This document shows, piece by piece, positions 61,319 through 62,473 of a stretch of DNA of 64,000 nucleotides. The translations under genes and the position numbers were made by a program. Below the pieces are notes generated by a model. That model was not told the DNA's origin. It saw only the letters and a list, made by a program, of their open reading frames with translations, and made no database searches. The first letter of the stretch is position 1, and each line of letters begins with the position of its first letter. Source of the DNA: Monoplex corrugatus (Eukaryota > Mollusca > Gastropoda > Littorinimorpha > Ranellidae); contig JAPXFY010000021.1 of the NCBI GenBank assembly GCA_030674185.1, forward strand, positions 73,077,221 to 73,141,220, given 5' to 3'.

Positions 61319-62185
61319 ACACACACACACAACACACACACATTCATCAGCAGATTACTGCTGATTTCATGAGCCTGAAGTGTGCATGTTCATGCCACTT
61401 TCACCTTGCAGTTGTTAGTTTGCATTTCATTCCTTGACATCATATACATATCCACTTTTTGACTTTTGTTTTAGCTGTTTTACATGCTGATATCAATTCA
61501 TTTTCAAACAAAAACATATCCACTTTTTGTCTTTTGTTTTTGCTGTTTTACATGCTGATATTCATTTAAAACAAACAAACAAACAAAACCCCACCAAGAA
61601 ATGAAAACTTGAAAAGCAAAATGTGTTTAGGCATGCTGAAATATGTTTAGGCCTGCTGAAGTGAAATAGAACTACACCTAGACTACCCCTATAACCAAGA
61701 ACTTGAGTAGATCTAGAAGCTCTACATCTACTAGTATCAAGTGTCATGTGGGCCTATTCATGATCTACTGGCAGTTCTAGTTCTACTCATCAAAAGCTAT
61801 TTATTATTATTATTATCATTATTATTATTAATATCTGCCACCGGAATCCTATGAAACAGGTCGTAAACTAAATCATCCTACAACTCGGTTGATACACCAT
61901 GATAAACATACAACAATTTCCAAGACTTCAAGACTATTCCCAGAAACGGCCACAATCTGAATTACCATGACACGGATGACCAACGACAAAGGCAGACCCC
62001 TACAAAGTTTGATAAACAGTTTGGCCTAATCGGCTAATGATTGGGATAAACAAAATGAAATAAAATGTTCAAATCAATTTAAACTTACAAAACTCAGCGA
62101 CATAACGACTGACGACATAATTCTCCTCACACCAGTCGATTGTTGAGGTCACTCTGCCCCAATAACCACCTTCAGTAGGTGCCAT
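6472..62185 (-). CDS. ACER3: alkaline ceramidase 3, whole gene, 11 coding exons
   Basis: Alkaline ceramidase 3 is a seven-helix membrane enzyme of ER and Golgi (CREST superfamily) that hydrolyses unsaturated long-chain ceramides to sphingosine and fatty acid. Coding segments, 5' to 3': 62185-62089, 59424-59315, 57309-57257, 49510-49458, 38920-38839, 38293-38258, 34862-34807 (or 27269-27214), 16845-16738, 8662-8555, 7969-7924, 6537-6472. They sum to 815 nt, one short of 272 codons; the missing base falls at the exon 1/2 junction. Numbering the product with that base allowed, the residues known from the human ACER3 structure are all present: calcium site D17, W18, E20, N22, E31; zinc/catalytic site S75, H79, D90, H217, H221. 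Human ACER3 has 267 residues, this one 271. Identity was judged by reading and by recall of the human protein, not by a search. Transcripts would confirm the exon chain. Confidence 0.94.
6565..6700. repeat. CA/GC-interrupted microsatellite in intron 10
   Basis: Imperfect (CA)n with CG and TG interruptions. Open frames rich in Cys/Val on the minus strand are artefacts of the dinucleotide. Confidence 0.85.
6726..6965. mobile_element. short TA-flanked MITE (Tc1/mariner-like ends)
   Basis: About 240 bp with terminal inverted repeats of about 25 bp. GGGGTGCAAAAGTAGGTATA at the left is matched by TACCTACTTTTGCACCCC at the right. Both ends abut TA, as expected for Tc1/mariner target duplication. 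It has no transposase, so it would be non-autonomous. Family assignment rests on the TA and TIR form only. Confidence 0.65.
6966..7360. repeat. about 88-bp tandem repeat, 5 copies
   Basis: The unit contains ATACTTCATCAAGTAATTAG, AAGTAATTTTCCCTTTTCTG and AATAATTTCATATCTATAAA. It begins exactly where the MITE ends. Confidence 0.88.
7361..7923. other. intron 10 sequence, nothing recognisable
   Basis: AT-rich intron with a partial repeat of GAACAAATTCACCATTTTCTT (two copies near 7775 and 7852). No element or RNA gene recognised. Confidence 0.5.
7924..7969 (-). CDS. ACER3: ACER3 coding exon 10 (residues 235-250)
   Basis: A 46-nt exon, acceptor ATTGCAG, donor GTAAGG. It encodes [15 protein letters not shown], aligned without gaps to human LYTRTLYLRYRPKVK. 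It starts by completing the valine codon of exon 9 and ends on a codon boundary. Confidence 0.9.
8140..8520. repeat. simple-sequence stretches in intron 9
   Basis: (CT)n-rich 8142-8200, a poly-C run near 8273-8282 and (CA)n at 8453-8500. In the transcript the last is a GU repeat 55-100 nt past the exon 9 donor. Overlapping open frames are artefacts. Confidence 0.8.
8555..8662 (-). CDS. ACER3: ACER3 coding exon 9 (residues 200-234, zinc ligands H217/H221)
   Basis: A 108-nt exon with acceptor TACTGTGCAG and donor GTGAGT at 8554-8549. It encodes [16 protein letters not shown], then [19 protein letters not shown]; the HxxxH pair is the zinc-binding motif of the superfamily. The first 40-odd bases of the exon with the acceptor are repeated five more times upstream in the transcript (see 8663-9062). 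The acceptor at 8737 would add 25 residues in frame; 8662 gives the family-like length. Confidence 0.92.
8663..9062 (-). repeat. 74-bp array carrying copies of the exon 9 acceptor and 5' half
   Basis: Six copies in all, counting the functional one. Each holds the intron end TGTTTACTGTGCAG and the first 40 or so bases of exon 9. Would-be exon starts are at 8662, 8737, 8811, 8884, 8958 and 9031, spaced 73-75 bp. The extra copies end in GATATTTTTTGTTATC rather than continuing into the HAWWH part and have no donor. Copy 8737 is 75 bp from the real one and open through to it, giving a 25-residue in-frame extension; from 8811 the frame meets a stop. Confidence 0.9.
9090..9180. repeat. short tandem repeat, 2 copies
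   Basis: CTCAAACTGATACCCCTACA and AAGAGTACA are each duplicated over about 32 bp. Confidence 0.6.
9275..11915 (+). mobile_element. tRNA-derived SINE (family A) interrupted by a giant minisatellite
   Basis: The left part (9275-9390) resembles the tRNA-like head of the family A copy at 40020-40495 read on its own strand: a CAGTAATCAGTACAACA block at the A-box position and GGTATGGGTTTGAGTT at the B-box position. The right part (11660-11915) matches that copy's body: CTCATCCACTT, ACTGAGGGT, GTATCTCTTGGGCCTGGTTG, GCACTGTGAAAAATGTCC. The 2.27-kb array at 9390-11660 sits exactly between head and body. Family assignment is by comparison within the window only. Confidence 0.7.
9390..11660. repeat. 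44-bp minisatellite, about 52 copies, inside a SINE
   Basis: The unit contains GTTCTGCAGGCTTGTTGGGA and CACAGCATGGTCATGAG; a shorter form lacks 3 bases before GACACAG. It corresponds to the SINE segment GGGCTCGTTGGGAAG to CACACAGTCAAG of the copy at 40020-40495, so it seems to be that segment amplified. Open frames rich in QACRTLMTM on the minus strand are artefacts. Confidence 0.92.
11916..12544. other. intron 8 sequence between two SINEs
   Basis: Holds a poly-T near 12241 and a poly-C run near 12308-12330. No exon or element hallmark is certain. Confidence 0.5.
12545..16215 (-). mobile_element. second family A SINE, opposite strand, split by a 3.2-kb minisatellite
   Basis: 12545-12690 matches the body tail of the copy at 11830-11940 in reverse complement (CTGAGGTCACCAT, GACAGGCCACA, CACAATGCTATGATAATAAG). 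16020-16215 matches the head side of the copy at 40330-40495 (GTGGATGAGACTTGACTGTG, then a degraded tRNA-like end ACTCACCATG). Between them lies only the 32-bp array. So the SINE is complete at its ends but about 3.3 kb too long. Confidence 0.68.
12690..15925. repeat. 32-bp minisatellite, about 100 copies, inside a SINE
   Basis: The unit is about GATGGTGCTGTGATGACAAT followed by GGGGATGACAGT. The same text occurs once in the flanking SINE (near 12635-12665) and in a related form at 40080-40110. The unit lacks stops on the minus strand in every frame, and three units are a multiple of three, so all three minus frames stay open for about 1000 codons of Ser/His/Pro-rich text. These are not genes. 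The units bordering both ends (GTGAAGTTCCCTTATAACTG) match each other. Confidence 0.94.
16216..16737. other. intron 8 sequence beside exon 8
   Basis: AT-rich with a short ATT-rich stretch near 16232-16280. No further exon copy is seen here. Confidence 0.5.
16738..16845 (-). CDS. ACER3: ACER3 coding exon 8 (residues 163-198)
   Basis: A 108-nt exon between CAG (16848-16846) and GTCAGT (16737-16732). It begins with one base completing the exon 7 codon, then [15 protein letters not shown] and the family hallmark [12 protein letters not shown] near its end. The spacing from exon 7 to this tryptophan equals that in human ACER3 (24 residues). It ends two bases into an arginine codon. Confidence 0.93.
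16849..17169. other. intron sequence, nothing recognisable
   Basis: AT-rich; the short open frames have no family resemblance. Confidence 0.45.
17170..17280. repeat. foldback (MITE-like) repeat
   Basis: AACCCTTTTACTCCCTC at the left and GAGTGACAGGGTTAA at the right, with an inner GGACGAAGGAGTGAAAC, form imperfect inverted repeats. Related arms recur at 4390-4515, 26225-26300 and 40630-40860. Confidence 0.5.
17460..17860. repeat. dispersed repeat family C, copy 1
   Basis: Shares an ordered series of blocks with 59755-60010: CATGGAC..CAAGATCT, CATC..TCTGGTG/CCTGGTGGTATC, TTTTG.ACA.G.TCA..GAGT.TGC, TGGGTG.AGTG.ATA. A weaker match runs at 48440-48540. Probably an old SINE-like or MITE-like element; class unknown. 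Confidence 0.5.
17934..18150. repeat. (TG)n microsatellite with GC-rich interruptions
   Basis: About 215 bp of TG dinucleotide interrupted by GCGCGCGTGCGTGCGTGCGT and GCATGCATGCATGCG blocks. Six overlapping open frames on both strands are artefacts. Confidence 0.95.
18290..18375. repeat. GA/GACA purine-rich stretch
   Basis: Repeated AGAGAGAC and CAGAGAGAC units. Confidence 0.8.
18640..18700. repeat. (CA)n microsatellite
   Basis: Uninterrupted CA dinucleotide of about 60 bp. Confidence 0.95.
18930..19480. repeat. dispersed repeat family D, copy 1 (about 550 bp)
   Basis: Colinear with 60420-60985: TTTAAAGCC.A.CTGA, AGAGCC.TAT.AGG.CTAT, AATGGACCAGCAAGGC, AATGATAGGAAG, AAAGAGGAAAT.TCTAGCATA, GCATTC.CATGGG. 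It is a dispersed element of unknown class; no open frame is conserved between the copies. Confidence 0.6.
19615..19950. repeat. 47-bp tandem repeat, about 7 copies
   Basis: The unit contains AACAGTCTACACCTATGACT and TCCAAACTGATTCATTCACA; alternate copies lack CTTC before TTAACA. Confidence 0.85.
20022..20076. repeat. (CA)n microsatellite
   Basis: Plain CA dinucleotide of about 55 bp. Confidence 0.95.
20077..21062. other. intron sequence, no gene seen
   Basis: AT-rich intron DNA. The open frames here have no family features. From about 20700 on it may be the decayed 5' part of the Gypsy element, but no domain can be named. Confidence 0.4.
21066..21505. repeat. 108-bp tandem repeat, 4 copies
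   Basis: The unit contains AAGATCAGTCTCTACAATCG, ACAACAGCTGATGCTGACTT and TGGCATGTCACAGCGCACAA. Spacing is exactly 108 bp, so one minus frame is open through all copies. It lies just upstream of recognisable Gypsy sequence and might be part of it. Confidence 0.9.
22736..23046 (+). pseudogene. Ty3/Gypsy integrase core, broken
   Basis: The integrase catalytic core should join element DNA to the target. Text such as [16 protein letters not shown] and [11 protein letters not shown] is characteristic of Ty3/Gypsy integrases. The first catalytic Asp region (VTAD) is followed at once by a TAA stop, and the codon where the family has the third acidic residue after SNGKA is CAA (Gln). Both make this copy inactive. 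A 36-bp direct duplication sits just upstream (22622-22695). Confidence 0.85.
23105..23640. repeat. 77-bp tandem repeat, about 6-7 copies, within the Gypsy remnant
   Basis: The unit contains GCCACTGTACAAGCCATCAA, TTGATTACAGCAGTCAAGAA and AACAAAACCTAAGTA. It lies between integrase core and C-terminal module, so it is an amplification of element sequence. Confidence 0.88.
24135..26135. repeat. about 34-bp minisatellite, over 50 copies, in the tail of Gypsy pol
   Basis: The unit is ACAACCTGACACAGTCACTG plus AACCAACACACACA, with a CCTGAACCTGACAG variant. In the plus frame it reads [11 protein letters not shown] repeatedly. The text before the array (RPETVHSRN) and at its far end (EPQTVQSRN) are alike, and the array is followed by what looks like the polyprotein terminus. 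So it seems to have expanded inside element coding sequence. Minus-strand CVGSVTVSG frames are artefacts. Confidence 0.92.
26225..27213. other. intron sequence with foldback-type arms, no gene seen
   Basis: GTGCGAGTCAAAGGGTT and GTGGGAGTCAAAGGGTTAA (26236-26298) resemble arms of the foldback family seen at 17170-17280. The rest is AT-rich intron. Confidence 0.45.
27214..27269 (-). CDS. ACER3: ACER3 coding exon 7b (alternative version of exon 7)
   Basis: A 56-nt exon with acceptor TATTTTCAG and donor GTGAGT at 27213-27208. It encodes [19 protein letters not shown], about 8 of 19 residues identical to exon 7a and equally hydrophobic. Both splice sites, the frame and the length are intact despite the divergence, which speaks for purifying selection rather than decay. 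Including 7a and 7b together, or neither, produces a stop within a few codons, so one copy must be chosen. Alternatively it could be an unused relic; expression data would decide. Confidence 0.82.
27270..28440. other. intron between exons 7a and 7b, near 7b
   Basis: Starts with the acceptor of exon 7b. A 20-bp block AATGCAGACATTTTAATGCT is duplicated at about 27287 and 27308. Otherwise unremarkable AT-rich DNA. Confidence 0.5.
28450..31196. repeat. about 71-bp minisatellite, about 39 copies
   Basis: The unit contains TATACAGAATAGCTAGTTGT, CTTGTGATTCAGACCTTTGA and CTGGTGGGGCTTCTGTCATG. Copies at 28450-28690 and 29590-30550 are riddled with one- to three-base deletions, while the others are nearly perfect. 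This suggests consensus error or a decayed sub-block. It lies in the intron between 7a and 7b. Confidence 0.94.
31197..32100. other. intron sequence, no gene seen
   Basis: AT-rich; weak repetition of a GGAATGCAAACATTTCAT-like motif near 31640-31850. Nothing assignable. Confidence 0.45.
32101..32398. repeat. 42-bp minisatellite, 7 copies
   Basis: The unit contains ACATACCTCAACAAAAACAC and TGTTATATGATATACCCAAA. It is a multiple of three, hence open frames on both strands. On the transcript strand each unit carries a donor-like GAG|GTATGTG. Confidence 0.92.
32399..33784. other. intron sequence, no gene seen
   Basis: Mostly unique AT-rich DNA with a small ACAAGGCAAG/ACAAGACAAG repeat at 33573-33612. 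No element hallmark. Confidence 0.5.
33785..34690. repeat. 53-bp minisatellite, about 17 copies
   Basis: The unit contains CAATTAATTACCAGCAGTCT, CTTCATTCACATTACACAAC and ACTGAACAAGCAA; some copies carry an extra CAAGAAA or CAAGCAA. It lies about 115 bp past the exon 7a donor in transcript order. Confidence 0.92.
34807..34862 (-). CDS. ACER3: ACER3 coding exon 7a (residues 145-163, one of two versions)
   Basis: A 56-nt exon, acceptor TTCCAG, donor GTGAGT at 34806-34801. It encodes [19 protein letters not shown], the counterpart of the human helix starting VMYGMLVF. It starts in phase 0 and ends two bases into a codon; exon 8 supplies the third. A second exon of the same length, phase and position in the alignment lies at 27214-27269. 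The 53-bp minisatellite at 33785-34690 lies about 115 bp past its donor. Confidence 0.9.
34990..35345 (-). mobile_element. tRNA-derived SINE (family B), copy 1
   Basis: Colinear with 51760-52125: GTGTTCATGTTTCCATA, ATAACTTACAGGACCTTTAAC, CCGGGAGATTGGGAAAATCT, and a tRNA-like right end with GATCAAACCTGGGACTTCC. Read on the minus strand, the right end is the head with a B-box-like GGTTTGATCC. I recall very similar sequence as a common SINE in gastropods, which supports the host guess. Confidence 0.6.
35570..37020. repeat. 63-bp minisatellite, about 23 copies
   Basis: The unit contains GATAGTTATTGGTGCCAGAA, TAAGTAAGAGTTTCAAAGAG and TCATTTTGCTATATTTCAG. It is a multiple of three, hence open frames (SKSFKE on plus, LFETLTYSG on minus). 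TATATTTCAG resembles an acceptor, but on the non-gene strand. Confidence 0.93.
37021..38257. other. intron 6 sequence, no gene seen
   Basis: Contains a poly-C/poly-T junction near 37124-37155. Searched for extra exon 6 or 7 copies; none found. Confidence 0.5.
38258..38293 (-). CDS. ACER3: ACER3 coding microexon 6 (residues 133-144)
   Basis: A 36-nt microexon encoding [12 protein letters not shown], equivalent to human VYLKVKEPIFHQ. The acceptor is TGCAG (CAG at 38296-38294) and the donor GTCAGT at 38257-38252. It is in phase 0 on both sides. It was found by looking for the missing stretch between exons 5 and 7; length and phase match exactly. Confidence 0.88.
38438..38515. repeat. (CA)n microsatellite in intron 5
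   Basis: CA dinucleotide with TA and CG interruptions. Confidence 0.92.
38753..38838 (-). promoter_or_regulatory. GU repeat abutting the exon 5 donor
   Basis: On the transcript strand the donor GTGAGT continues directly into about 68 nt of TG dinucleotide, then a GA-rich tract. GU repeats next to donors are known binding sites for TDP-43 and CELF-type splicing factors. A role here is inference. Confidence 0.5.
38839..38920 (-). CDS. ACER3: ACER3 coding exon 5 (residues 105-132)
   Basis: An 82-nt exon between TTTCAG and donor GTGAGT. It encodes [17 protein letters not shown] followed by a hydrophobic helix ending LLVTV. Exons 4 to 6 align with the human protein without gaps. The donor runs straight into a long GU repeat in the pre-mRNA (plus-strand CA at 38771-38838). 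Confidence 0.92.
39200..39430 (+). mobile_element. degraded tRNA-like SINE
   Basis: GATGGGTGCAACAGTTCAGTG followed by GGTCTGAGTTCAAATATGC resembles a tRNA-derived head with A- and B-box positions. The body match to other copies is weak. Confidence 0.4.
40020..40495 (-). mobile_element. tRNA-derived SINE (family A), with a duplicated segment
   Basis: On the minus strand the head reads GCCATGGTGTAGTGGTTAGC (A-box region) and GATGGGTTCAAATTG (B-box region), then the body with CTCATCCACTT and GTATCTCTTGAGCCTGGTTG. A segment of about 90 bp (40098-40187) is directly duplicated at 40188-40275. This is the reference copy for family A in the window. Confidence 0.72.
40630..40860. repeat. foldback-family arms, three diverged copies
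   Basis: CCTTTCACTCTGTCATCATG, CCCCTTTCACTGTACTCC and related CCCTCACCCTACCCACCAGC stretches alternate with CAGCCATGATAGCAAAGCA; the end GATGAAGTGAAAGAGTTAA is their inverse. Confidence 0.45.
41279..41415. repeat. (GA)n microsatellite passing into GACA repeats
   Basis: Pure GA to about 41345, then AGACAGACAG-type variants. Confidence 0.95.
41600..42991 (-). CDS. non-LTR reverse transcriptase fragment (inverted segment)
   Basis: About 460 codons without a stop. RT blocks in order: [12 protein letters not shown] and [21 protein letters not shown]; the first catalytic Asp in [35 protein letters not shown] with the paired Asp; [11 protein letters not shown] in the thumb region. All catalytic positions are intact, so the insertion is young. 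The frame then runs into the flanking CA repeat (VCVCVC), which is not part of the protein. The start is truncated just before the RT domain. Product: copies element RNA into DNA at the target site. Confidence 0.88.
43000..44170 (+). CDS. non-LTR element RNase H domain and C-terminal zinc knuckle (direct segment)
   Basis: About 390 codons, open to a TAA at 44168. RNase H residues are visible: HIFTDGS (Asp), FTAELVAI (Glu), LFVDSKSV (Asp), and [18 protein letters not shown] (His and Asp). A Cys/His cluster ([16 protein letters not shown]) follows near the C-terminus, as in many non-LTR ORF2 proteins. The nominal ATG at 42920 lies in the inverted part and is not the natural start. The domain would degrade RNA in the RNA/DNA hybrid. 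Confidence 0.88.
44171..44452 (+). other. 3' UTR and tail of the non-LTR element
   Basis: Non-coding stretch with a poly-T of over 20 bases near 44349-44375, then GTTAAATTAAAGAACGAACG running into a CA repeat. Short tetranucleotide tails are typical of this kind of element. Confidence 0.7.
44453..44514. repeat. (CA)n microsatellite, right flank of the element
   Basis: About 60 bp of CA. A matching tract flanks the other side of the element. Confidence 0.95.
44515..45394. other. low-complexity intron rich in CAACCAAC
   Basis: Repeated CAACCAATC and (CCAA)n stretches at 44590-44920 and 45230-45290, with a CT-rich part near 45020-45085. No gene seen. Confidence 0.7.
45395..45775 (+). mobile_element. 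tRNA-derived SINE (family A), unexpanded copy
   Basis: Head near 45400-45450, then GCTCACTGGGAAGACTGGAA, CTCATCCACTT, ACTAAGGGT, TGTGTATCTCTCAGGC, TATATCATGAAAGTA, GCACTGTGCAAAAGTGTCCT. It shows the family with no internal array, useful for comparison with 9275-11915 and 12545-16215. Confidence 0.68.
45870..47108. repeat. 47-48-bp minisatellite, about 26 copies
   Basis: The unit contains AGGCACAGTGATGGCAGGGG and TGAAGGGATGTGTGAAG, then A/TGGTAATTAC. The left copies have five G and are 48 bp, hence open frames on both strands; the others have four. The last three copies are full of deletions before the (TG)n tract. Confidence 0.93.
47109..47750. repeat. compound (TG)n array with a repeated 50-bp spacer
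   Basis: Four blocks of TG dinucleotide are separated by near-identical spacers containing GTAGAAATAACATAACGGTA and GTTATCAGCATTATGA. It is a tandem array whose units are half unique and half TG. Confidence 0.9.
47835..48310. repeat. dispersed repeat family E, copy 1
   Basis: Shares with 48960-49290: CCAGATTTTGTA.TTCT, TCACAA..TG.AA, AGTCCTGATTTAGGC, CATGTGACCTTGACC.TGATGCA, TTTGGTAAAGATCCATCCA. The GTGACCTTGACC core is a common feature of interspersed repeats in molluscs, as I recall. Class uncertain. Confidence 0.5.
48311..48959. other. intron 4 sequence between family E copies
   Basis: Purine-rich GGGAGGGAGGG near 48407-48422; 48440-48540 weakly resembles family C. No gene seen. Confidence 0.45.
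48960..49310. repeat. dispersed repeat family E, copy 2
   Basis: Same order of blocks as copy 1, in direct orientation about 1.1 kb away: TCTAGATTTTGTAGTTCTC, TCTAATTTTAGGCATATTTT, CATGTGACCCTTACCTTGAT, AAATTTGGTAAAGACCCATC. Confidence 0.5.
49458..49510 (-). CDS. ACER3: ACER3 coding exon 4 (residues 88-104, D90)
   Basis: A 53-nt exon with acceptor TTTCAG at the 49511 side and donor GTAAGT at 49457-49452. It encodes [18 protein letters not shown]90 is the equivalent of human Asp92 in the metal/catalytic site. It ends two bases into an isoleucine codon completed by exon 5. Confidence 0.93.
49601..49735. repeat. (TG)n passing into (CGTG)n and (CG)n
   Basis: TG dinucleotide then GCGTGCGTGCGTGCG and GCGCGCGCACACGCGCG, a potential Z-DNA-forming alternating purine/pyrimidine tract of about 130 bp in intron 3. 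Confidence 0.93.
49850..50290 (+). mobile_element. tRNA-like SINE, possibly composite
   Basis: GGTGAGTAGTGAACAGGGTA and CATGGTTCTGGGTTTGATAT occupy A- and B-box positions of a tRNA-like head. The body includes GGCTTCCTGCATGAATAAG and CTAACTCCCTGACCTCACAG. No second copy lies in the window. Confidence 0.5.
50657..50709 (-). pseudogene. decayed partial copy of ACER3 exon 4
   Basis: In intron 3, 1.2 kb upstream of exon 4 in transcript order. It has the same acceptor context (TTGTGTTTCAG) followed by TTAATGGA and a frame reading [12 protein letters not shown], against [12 protein letters not shown] in exon 4. Similarity fades in the second half, the donor is gone, and the catalytic-site neighbourhood is altered. 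It is best read as a dead exon duplicate. The match is short, so chance is not fully excluded. Confidence 0.55.
50885..50966. repeat. poly-G and (CA)n tract
   Basis: About 12 G then CA dinucleotide of about 50 bp. Confidence 0.92.
51215..51310. repeat. (CA)n microsatellite
   Basis: CA dinucleotide with a few interruptions. Confidence 0.93.
51740..52125 (-). mobile_element. tRNA-derived SINE (family B), copy 2
   Basis: GATGTTTTCATGTTTCCATA, ACTTACAGGATCTTTAACG, GACCTGGGAGATGGAAAATC, GGCAGGGTCAAACCTCAGACC at the tRNA-like right end. Colinear with 34990-35345. Transcription would run on the minus strand from the right end. Confidence 0.62.
52190..52445. mobile_element. dispersed SINE-like repeat
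   Basis: CTGGATGCTAGCCTTTC, GATGATAAATGAGGTTGTGT, GTGGCAACAAAAATGTTGTC and AATTCTGTAGAAGAATCCAC form an ordered series I recall as a frequent interspersed repeat in molluscan genomes. Only one copy is here, so the claim rests on memory. Confidence 0.5.
52446..53195. other. intron 3 sequence, no gene seen
   Basis: Unique-looking intron DNA without recognisable hallmarks. Confidence 0.45.
53200..53512. repeat. (TG)n microsatellite, interrupted
   Basis: Long TG runs with GCGCGCG and GTCTGTGTCTGTG interruptions. Confidence 0.95.
53513..54137. repeat. pentanucleotide array (GTGTA/GTATA/ATGTA)n
   Basis: About 125 units of AGTGT with TAATG and TAGTA variants, arranged in a recognisable higher-order pattern. 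The minus-strand frames (LHYTTLHYT) are artefacts. Confidence 0.95.
54138..54215 (-). mobile_element. 3' end fragment of a LINE (same family as at 62474)
   Basis: On the minus strand: GATAGATGGAGGTCCAGATC, GCCAACACCATGCGGCAAGG, CACCTGATGATGATGAC. This is nearly the same terminus as at 62670-62740, with the (TGA)n tail. About 75 bp remain. Confidence 0.7.
54216..54895. repeat. mixed TG and GTGTA low-complexity tract
   Basis: TG runs interspersed with TGTAGTGTAG blocks, apparently a mixture of the two arrays to its left. Confidence 0.9.
55036..55140. repeat. 21-bp tandem repeat, 5 copies
   Basis: The unit is about ACAACCCAACACACACTCTAT. Confidence 0.9.
55450..55797. repeat. 21-bp minisatellite, about 16 copies
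   Basis: The unit is about CTACAGCTCTATCAACAGTGT; one copy lacks four bases near 55590. A multiple of three, hence open frames on both strands. Confidence 0.95.
55800..56745. repeat. about 76-bp degenerate tandem repeat, about 12 copies
   Basis: The unit contains GGCCGAAACCTTGAAGCTTG, GTGGATCCTACATTGCCAGT and ATGACAATTTTTAACTACCT. It resembles the SINE sequence at its right end (GGGCCAAAACTCTGCAGCC, GGGTCGAACCC), so it probably grew from that SINE. Copies at 56030-56400 are rich in indels. Confidence 0.85.
56746..56870 (-). mobile_element. tRNA-like SINE head with good Pol III boxes
   Basis: On the minus strand: GCTGGTTAGACTTAGAGCG at the A-box position and CATGGGTTCGACCCTCGGG with a canonical B box (GGTTCGACC). 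The body runs into the 76-bp array. Confidence 0.65.
56871..57256. other. intron 3 sequence beside exon 3
   Basis: A short duplication of GGTTATGAAATA.CCTTTACTTT near 57080-57125. No gene seen. Confidence 0.5.
57257..57309 (-). CDS. ACER3: ACER3 coding exon 3 (residues 70-87, catalytic S75/H79)
   Basis: A 53-nt exon between CAG (57312-57310) and GTACAG (57256-57251). It reads [17 protein letters not shown], equivalent to the human segment carrying Ser77 and zinc ligand His81. Its phase fits both neighbours (two leading bases, ends on a codon boundary). Confidence 0.92.
57325..57600. repeat. CA-rich simple repeats in intron 2
   Basis: Several CA runs, the longest at 57455-57495. Confidence 0.85.
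57900..57998. repeat. poly-G (about 19) and poly-T (about 27) runs
   Basis: Two long homopolymers 50 bp apart; their lengths are probably unreliable in the assembly. Confidence 0.9.
58900..58984 (+). mobile_element. probable LINE or SINE 3' tail, (TTCTGA)n
   Basis: GGGGCCTTGGCCTTACTTAA followed by TAAATTTCTGATTCTGATTC. Terminal repeats of this kind are common ends of retroelements in animals; the class cannot be fixed. Confidence 0.4.
59315..59424 (-). CDS. ACER3: ACER3 coding exon 2 (residues 34-69)
   Basis: It encodes [14 protein letters not shown] and then [16 protein letters not shown], matching the first transmembrane helix and following loop of ACER3. The donor GTAAGTTT lies just below 59315. 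The acceptor used is the CAG at 59427-59425. The exon begins G-AAC, so joining to exon 1 as written gives a stop and a frame slip, fixed by one extra G. The exon ends one base into a valine codon that exon 3 completes. Confidence 0.92.
59480..59535 (+). mobile_element. probable retroelement tail, (ATT)n
   Basis: TTTTGCGCTATATAAATATT followed by ATTATTATTATTA, a typical short-repeat tail. Confidence 0.4.
59598..59674. repeat. (CA)n microsatellite in intron 1
   Basis: Plain CA dinucleotide after a CT-rich lead-in. Confidence 0.95.
59755..60010. repeat. dispersed repeat family C, copy 2
   Basis: Colinear with 17460-17740 (see that entry), same orientation. Confidence 0.5.
60011..60102. repeat. 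(CA)n microsatellite
   Basis: CA runs with ACCAAACC and ACAACAC interruptions. Confidence 0.93.
60420..60985. repeat. dispersed repeat family D, copy 2
   Basis: Colinear with 18930-19480 over about 550 bp in the same orientation, with roughly 75% similarity by eye in the right half. Confidence 0.6.
61255..61345. repeat. (CA)n microsatellite
   Basis: CA runs with ACC and ATA interruptions. Confidence 0.93.
61445..61575. repeat. 65-bp tandem duplication
   Basis: ATATCCACTTTTTG.CTTTTG and GCTGTTTTACATGCTGATAT occur twice, about 65 bp apart. Confidence 0.75.
61576..62088. other. intron 1 sequence next to exon 1
   Basis: A short ATT-rich stretch at 61800-61832; otherwise unremarkable. Confidence 0.5.
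62089..62185 (-). CDS. ACER3: ACER3 coding exon 1 (residues 1-32)
   Basis: The ATG at 62185-62183 has A at -3 and G at +4, a strong initiation context. The exon encodes the N-terminus with YWG, the calcium-binding run DWCEEN and E31 in VAEF, colinear with human ACER3. The donor is GTAAGT at 62088-62083. The exon ends one base into a codon, whereas exon 2 as written needs an exon ending two bases in. A single missing G in the exon 1 or exon 2 boundary would restore the tryptophan found here in the family. Exon identity is secure; the exact edge is not. Confidence 0.93.
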
Positions 62186-62460
62186 GCTGCTCTCGTCAAA
62201 ACACTAACGTGCACACCTCTCAAAACTCGAAAACGTTTTTAGGAAAGTGTGGGCAGCTGAAGGAAATCGTCTGCTGGTTCTCCCAAACGCGCATGTCACA
62301 GTTGTCAACTCGAGCTTCCTATTTGTTCTGGTGTAGTGATTGGCTGATGGGAAACGCGTTCTGTTTGGGTGCTATGACGACAACAAATCACGATTTAGGA
62401 AGACGGAGAGCGAGAGACGATGTGATGAATTCAGATAGACAAACCATTTGAACAAACCTT
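62186..62460 (-). promoter_or_regulatory. ACER3 5' UTR and likely proximal promoter
   Basis: About 275 bp directly upstream of the start codon, richer in CpG than the surrounding sequence. On the minus strand it holds a CCAAT box within ATCAGCCAATC (core 62343-62339), roughly 155 bp before the ATG, and a TGACG-type half site close by. No TATA box is seen. The transcription start cannot be placed from sequence. Upstream of about 62470 the sequence is LINE-derived, which limits the unique promoter to this stretch. Confidence 0.5.
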
Positions 62461-62473
62461 CAACCATAAAAAC

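Noticed and set aside
62179..62451. 90-codon plus-strand frame overlapping ACER3 exon 1
   Set aside because: Antisense to a real coding exon and promoter, with no family resemblance or sensible composition.
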